A stretch of 64,000 nucleotides of DNA from Polytrichum commune (taxonomy: Eukaryota > Streptophyta > Polytrichopsida > Polytrichales > Polytrichaceae), in the NCBI GenBank assembly GCA_950295325.1, contig OX485804.1, positions 46,252,001 to 46,316,000 of the forward strand, written 5' to 3'. Of this stretch, positions 57,689 through 64,000 are shown piece after piece. A model generated the notes under the pieces. The model made no database searches, was not told the origin of the DNA, and saw only the letters and a program-made list of their open reading frames with translations. The position numbers and the translations under genes were made by a program. The first letter of the stretch is position 1. The number at the start of each line of letters is the position of its first letter.

Positions 57689-60600
57689 ATGCAGATATCC
57701 ATAGGTGACTCAAAGATATCCGGCAGCAACGACATTATATCATCACAACTCCTACCTACATTTGGGAGCTCTCTTCAGAACCAAAGGTTTGGACCCAATG
57801 CAACTACCAATGCAAAGCATTTGTCTACTGCGTGTGCGGAGGCAAAGGGGCCAGGCATGCCACAAGCATATAGTACTTATCCAGCCCGGAGTTCCCCACC
57901 AGGAGACAGGGACTACAATATTGGCAACACTACCACTACCACCAAGCAGGGAGCTGCCTTGGCAGGAGGCAGCAACAGAAGAGGAGATCATCATCATCAA
58001 CACAGCAATGGTCAGGGTCAGGGTCAGGGTCAGGGTGAGATCAGCAGAACTAGGCAGCAAAGCAGGGATGAATATATTGGGTGGCGAATCCCACACATGT
58101 ATGAGGTGGCGGATCCAGCTGAGCAAGGGGCAGGGTTGCCTTTCAAGCTGGCCATGGGGAAGAGGAGCTTGGTTCACAATACTACTGCTACAGAGTTCTG
58201 GGGGCAAAAGAGGGCCAAGGGTCAAGAGCTTTGTGCATCCTTGCAGACAGCTAATCCTTTCTCACAGAGTGAGGGTCCAGTGTCGAGAAGAAATAATTAC
58301 CTTAACCCGAAGCCCTGTTACATGGAGAAGTGCAGTGGGCTACCCTTCGTGAAGTATTCTGCAGGATTCACAGACTGGGAGAGGGAAGGCATGATCAGAG
58401 TAACCAAATGCACGCCAAGAGATTCAATATTGCATCACATGAGTGATGTGCGGTTCAAGAGCGAGGATGAACAGGTGGACACTTGTTTAGGAGGAGGCGG
58501 AGATGAAATTAGCATTTCTTGTAGCTTAAATCTAGACAGGAATGCACTTCATCACATGGAGGGAGCGAGGAGCAACTTCGAGGGTAGTTTGGAGGAGGTG
58601 GCAGGCAGCATAGCCAACAATATCAAAGAGATGCGAAATCCATCATGTGTCTCCTCGGGTCATGAGGAACATTTCGGTGCCATTGATGATGCTGGTGGTG
58701 ATCAAACCTGGCAGAAAGATATTAATTGGGGTCTTTCTAGCAGTCTCCAAAAAGCACAGCTGCTTGAAGCACAGATGCAACAACATCATGACCTGCCCCA
58801 TGTAAAACAGGGAATGGCCCGCAGCAGCTATTTACAACAACAGATAGTGATGCAAAAGTCCAAGATTGTCAACCAGTTCCAGAAATCACTACTGTCTGAC
58901 ATTATACCTGAAGGGCCTCCTGCTGGAAGATGGCACCACGAGGAGAGTACCCTTCCCAAAACCAGCTATTTGGGAATGCTCCATGGTCGGGAGCATGTAT
59001 CTCTTGGTGCCGAATGCTCAGAGCAGCTTGCATCCATGCAAGCAGCTCATGACAACCTTGAACATGACATTTTTCTAGGCAACCGAGTCTTCAAGCGCTC
59101 CTCTAAAGGTGGCCCCCGCCGTCCAAACATCATCAAAGGCCAATGGACCCTGGAGGAGGATAGGTAATTTGTGATCTATCTATCTATTTATCTATCTACC
59201 TATAATCAACCTTGGCTTTCAAGTAATGTAGATCATTTTCATAACATAACATTGCAGCGCATCCAAATGCTTTTGATAGGTTACATCATAATTTGTCACT
59301 CAACAAATGATCACCTGCAAGTTGTGCTAAGAATTATCTTGGGAAGTCTGCAGGTACTTGGTGGAGCTTGTTGAAAGGCATGGGCAACAGCGCTGGACGC
59401 TTATTGCTGCTTACTTGTGGGGTCGAAAGGGCAAGCAGTGTCGTGAGCGCTGGCACAACCACCTCCGTCCAGACATCAAGGTAAACTTGTATGCCTGAAA
59501 TTGTCTGAATGTCCAGCACTTCAAGGTATGATGATTTGGTCACTGATATGGAGAAGATTACTTTAAACCTTAAATCATACAAACCGCGCAGTGCAGTGAA
59601 GGTATAAGTTTGCAGTCTGAGACCTAGGACTTGTGTAGAATCTCCACTACAAGTCTTAGCTTGAGTTCAGGTCGCCAAATAAGGACTCAGCTGCAAGATG
59701 TAATTAGTGGAATACAGACATTGTTCTGAAGAATGTATGTTGCTAGCTAGTGCTGCAAAGGTGTCACATTATCATAACCACATGCAAGGAAGAGTATCAG
59801 TCTTATTTTGGGTTATACTGTCCTGTTAAATAGTATAACTTGGAGTACAGCTTCACCAATCTGCACGTTGTGCTCATCTCTCTCGGTTAAGAACATCAAT
59901 CATGCACTCTGTTTTTTGATGGAACATGTAGGTTAGATCAAGGTCATTTTTTTCCCAATATATTCGTAGGCCCAAGAGCTCACTTTTAATCTTTTGTCTG
60001 TGACATGCCATTTTAGAGAGACGGGTGGAGCACAGAAGAGGAGGAAGCTCTTGTGTCGGCACATAATAAACTGGGTAACCGGTGGGCTGACATCGCCAAG
60101 CTAATTCCTGGTCGCACGGAGAACGCCATCAAGAACCACTGGAATGCCACAATGCGTCGGAAAGATCTGAGGCGCAAACACAGGCGCCCAATAGATGGGT
60201 CTTCAGATAGTCTGGAAGTTGTGCCTCGTTGCACCATCCTCCGTGATTACCAGCAGAAAGTGGTAATTGCTCAGTCTGAGCGGAAGCACTTCACTCAATC
60301 CACTTCCCGGAATGGCTTCGAAGCTGCAGAACACCCAGACTGTAACATCAACGCTCACTCAGGAAATCCAGATCTGGATTCTCCACAGGTAAATCAATCA
60401 ATCTTTCACTCCACTCTTGGGTTAATGCTCATCATAAGGTGAGGTTAGTTACCTAGCTCTTATAACATTTCAGGATTGATTCATGGATGGGACGAAAAAG
60501 TAGCCTTTTGATGATCACTTCTGATCGAAAACTTATGCCACTTGCCATGTGATGTGAACCCCAAATTTAACCTGGCTACTCGATTGTTTTGCAGATTCAT

Positions 60601-62340
60601 AATGCCAAAAGTTTGGGCGAGAGGAGCAGATATTCAGAGGTTGACCAGATTATGCAAATGATGTGCTCTGGCAGTGGTCAAGCATTCCCAGTTAGTGCTG
60701 ATGAGGATAATTATGTGAGCAGAACAGAGTCTAAGGAGAATCAGCTGCTGCCTAATTTCGTAACAAGTGTGAGTCAGGCTCCCTGCATCTCCTTTTTGAG
60801 CCAAGGTGGTGTATCCAATATTGGCATTGGGTATTCCAGACTGCCGAGTCCTCTATGGGGCGGTGGAGTAATGTGGGATCCGCCTGGCACGCGCCAGCAA
60901 GCAGCGGCAGGTGGTGATGAGGATGAGGATGAGGATGATGGAAATATTGGGTCTCAGGCCTGTATGAATTCCAATTTCCGCTACACCTCTGAATCTAACT
61001 CTCAAATTGACCATCTGGGCCCATCTTTCAAGGAACCACTTGTACACTCCAATATCAGTGGACGCTGTAATATTAGTACCGAAGTAGCATCAGACCACAA
61101 GCTAAGGAAAGTACAAGATCTAGTGGAAGTCTCTCATGAGGTAGGAACACTAGAGGAGTTTGTGAGCTTGAGTAGTTCCTCGACTCACCCTGCTGTCTCT
61201 GCGGATTCCAAGTTGGGCATCAGCTTGTGCCATAGCCATCAGCTTGCAGAGAGTGTCACCAACCCTAATTACACCTTACCTGCTCAGCAGCAGCATCTTA
61301 ACTCTTTGGAATTATCTGCTCATCAACAACCCATTCAACAACCTCATCAGTTCATCAGCAGCAGATCCAGCAATCACCGGTTCCAGTATCATCAGGATGT
61401 GCAATCACTCGAGAACCCTCATGTCCATACATTGCAAGAAGTTGCTCAACAACGTTGCAGAAGTAATGTCGCCAACAACCGCAATTTCTCAAACTGCACC
61501 GAAAAACTTGATGGTACACCTCAAGCAGTACTCGAAGCACCACCCGGCTGCAGCACTCTGTTGGGATCATCCGGCTTGCAAGATTCAAATCCTCCTGAAG
61601 CTTCAAGCTGTAACCACCATGACCATCTGGGCCACACATTATCATTGAACTCCTTCCAGAATCACCAGAATTTTGCAGAGAGGTTTGTCAACAATCCTTG
61701 CAATGCCTTCGATCGTCCACTGCCAAATCATCATCAACATCGTCATCAGCAGGCGCCAGACTTCAAAATAAGCGACATGACTCGGTTACTGCTGCCAAGT
61801 ACAGCTGCAAATTATAACTCGGCGGATCATCACAGCACCTCCTCCGGCTCTGGATCACCCTCTAACAATATCCCGTTTTCCCTACACGAGCACTGGGAGT
61901 TGAATCAAGTGGCTGTAGGCAGCAACCCTCATGAATACCCGGATCATCATCACAACATTCCACCTGATTGTCATCATTCGTGCAACAGAGTTGATGATCA
62001 GTTGGAGCTTATCATTAAGCCTGATAATCTGGACCCTGGATCTCTGTCAGTGGGGAAGGTGAAGAAAGTTATCCCAGGTCATTGCAATGTGTCATGGAGA
62101 GAAGGGTCCAAGGATATGGTCATGGCTTCTAGTAGTTTTGCAGCTCCTCCGGATCCAACGGGCACAGATCAAGCCTTGATGATGAATATTGCCTGCAATA
62201 TGGATCATCCCGTGCTTGAAAGTACTCAACATCATGTGACCAATAAGCTAGAGCAGCATTGCCACAGCTTAGGGTTCCTCCAGCAGGTGATGGCGCAGTG
62301 CTGCAACCAGGATGCTTACTGCAGATCGGGTGTCCATTAA
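57689..62340 (+). CDS. Long R2R3-MYB transcription factor of the MYB98/MYB64/MYB119 type
   Basis: Four exons with matching phases (57689-59163, 59354-59480, 60017-60388, 60595-62340) give 1,239 residues. Residues 483-534 are MYB repeat R2 (Trp 486, 506, 525) and 535-579 repeat R3 (Trp 538, 557, 576). [17 protein letters not shown] and [14 protein letters not shown] are hallmarks of the group holding Arabidopsis MYB98, MYB64 and MYB119 (female gametophyte) and Marchantia FGMYB (female sex differentiation). A Trp (514) replaces the usual Pro in the LPGR of R2. The protein is nearly three times the length of MYB98; the rest looks disordered, with a GQGQGQGQ run, an acidic DEDEDEDD run near residue 765 and many His/Gln/Asn. 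Family membership is firm; orthology and a sexual role are inference. The ATG at 57689 opens the long frame. Confidence 0.93.
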
Positions 62341-62364
62341 ATCCAACTTTGCTCAATATTTCTG

Positions 62365-62804
62365 TAATACCCGGACCATTATCACAGCATTCAACCTGAT
62401 TTTCATTAGTTATGCAACAGAGTTGATCAGGTGGAATTTATCACCAAACCTGATGATCTGGACCCTGGATCGCTGTCATTGGGGAGGGTGAAGAGAATTA
62501 TCCCAAGTCTTCGCAATGTGACATGGAGAGAATTAGGATCCAAGGATATGGTCATGGCTTCTAGTAATTTTGCATCTCCTCCGGATCCAACAGGCAGAGA
62601 TCAAGTCTTGATGATGAATGTTGCCTGCAATATGGATAATCCCGTGCTTGAAAGTACTCAACATCATGTGACCAAATAAGCTAGCTGAGCAGCATTGCCA
62701 CAGCTTAGGGTTTCTCCAGCAGGTGATGACGCAGTGCTGCAACCAGGATGCTTACTGCGGATCCGCGTTCATTAATATTAAACCTTGCTCAATATTGCTG
62801 TAAT
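62365..62804 (+). pseudogene. Tandem duplicate of the MYB gene 3' end
   Basis: This segment repeats 61933-62368 (last 136 codons, stop and start of the 3' UTR) at an offset of 432-436 bp. Shared strings include TGCAACAGAGTTGAT, CTGGACCCTGGATC, CTCCGGATCCAAC and GAAAGTACTCAACATCATG. It lies after the MYB stop, so it is probably transcribed as 3' UTR. The coding frame still reads through KPDDLDPGSLSLGRVKRI, but a stop at 62677-62679, created by an inserted base, removes the last 30 or so codons. Confidence 0.9.
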
Positions 62805-64000
62805 GTGGAGATGAGGTTTAAGAGATAGCAGCTATGTAGCCAGCTGTTTCGTTTCAGTAATACCTTCAAGTGAAGTAGCCAGTCCTGCAGGTTCAAATAA
62901 CATCATTATCATGCAAACCCATTTTCCATCAACTAAACAATGCCACTTCACTTACCCTGGCTGATGATAAATGCCTGCAATGATGATGGGCTGGTTCAAT
63001 TTTCTGTTAGTCACGTGACCACATTTCAGCTGCATTGATTGGAAGTGATTTTCGTAATTTGCACTGACTTGTATAACTCAGTGAACAGGGAGATTTTGGG
63101 CAATATCGGTTCAAGATCCTAGTGTTTTCAAGTCCAACCAGGTTACATGTTGATGTCTTTTGGATTTTCTCTGTCGACTTAAGGCATCACTGATGTGTTT
63201 TGACTACGTTAACGTTAACTTATTGAGCAAAATAATGTCACAACTATGACACTTTCTCAGTGGAAACTAAGAATGTCACAAAGTTGACAAACAAATATGA
63301 CATCAAATCCACTGGATTCCAGAAGTGCATATTCCATAGATGCCTCTAATATGATTGCAATTTGCCTAAAGTCTTCAACTTGAACTGGTTAATCCTCAAA
63401 CTCAACTGGCCCATTTGTACAAAGCGGTTGGATCTCCCCATTCATAGGACTTGTCCACTTCAGTGATGGTGAAGGGTTTAAAATAGTTTGTGTCCTCTCT
63501 CATCATGTTTGATAAGCCAACTAAAACCAGGTATTCCAATAGGTACAAAGAAAGAACTGGGAGAGCTATCAGAAGTAGCCCATCAGGTTCTTGACAGTTA
63601 ATCTAGGCAAATCTTAAGAACTGACACTACGTGCATATGAGACAGTCTAAGCAACTCGTCTTGTGTTGGTGAGTTTTCTTGCAAATCTATTATAATGGTA
63701 ATTTTTTTAATTTTTTAAGAACGCAAGACAATTTTCACTAGCGCAAGACAAGTTGCTTAGGACTCATATATTTGTAGTGCGAGCATCTTGTAGAGTATAC
63801 CCATATTTGCAAACACTTTATTCGTAAATGTGAATACCACTCCACTTGAAAGATATCATAGATAAATATTATGGTTATAGCTATTATTAACCCCTATCAT
63901 TGCATTGCAAAATCTATTTTAAAAAGTTAGTTCCTTTCTATAAAAGAGAAACCATCTTGAGATAAAAGTTGTTTATAAAGGATTGGTACACAAATCTATA
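62805..64000. other. MYB 3' flank and repeat DNA, no gene seen
   Basis: The first part is probably the MYB 3' UTR end. The segment 63083-63430 is a copy of repeat family G (see 46240-47000). No open frame with a recognisable motif is present, and the last 500 bases are AT-rich and featureless. Confidence 0.5.

Noticed and set aside
58013-58040. GGTCAG repeat as a telomere-like or regulatory array
   Set aside because: It is in frame within the MYB coding exon and simply encodes a Gly-Gln run.

Overview
This window looks like nuclear DNA of a land plant. It carries nuclear-encoded Rubisco small-subunit genes with plastid transit peptides, long AT-rich intergenic DNA full of small inverted-repeat transposons, spliced genes with GT-AG introns, and a plant-type R2R3-MYB gene. 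The Rubisco and MYB sequences do not look like typical angiosperm versions. I suspect a bryophyte or another early-diverging land plant, but the sequence alone does not settle the lineage.

Layout. (1) 1-5.7 kb: a tandem array of intronless RbcS genes with a period of about 2.46 kb. The first copy is cut by the window edge, the second is intact, and the third has a premature stop 13 codons before the usual stop. The coding parts are nearly identical while the spacers have diverged, and a 143-bp upstream block is conserved. (2) 5.7-13.6 kb: gene-poor DNA with three well-bounded small DNA transposons, one of them a tandem trimer. (3) 13.6-26.2 kb: a PAN3 gene (poly(A) nuclease adaptor) with at least 17 coding exons. 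It shows four PAM2-like motifs, a pair of duplicated exons, and a 5S-rRNA-derived insertion in an intron. (4) 26.2-54.6 kb: a 28-kb gene-poor island. It holds several families of inverted-repeat elements with TAA/TTA, TA or 8-bp target duplications, some nested, a degenerate hAT transposon, and at least seven dispersed copies of an unrecognised repeat called family A here. (5) 54.6-62.8 kb: a very long R2R3-MYB of the MYB98/MYB64/MYB119 type, with GA-rich leader DNA and a 432-436 bp tandem duplication of its own 3' end. (6) 62.8-64 kb: flanking repeat DNA.

All three gene loci are on the + strand. They have unrelated jobs (carbon fixation, mRNA deadenylation, transcription control), and nothing suggests shared regulation. 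The most unusual content is the well-preserved transposon boundaries, the trimeric MITE and its single-unit relative, the 5S-like insertion in PAN3, and the internal duplications in PAN3 and MYB. I found no convincing tRNA gene, no CRISPR array and no intact transposase.
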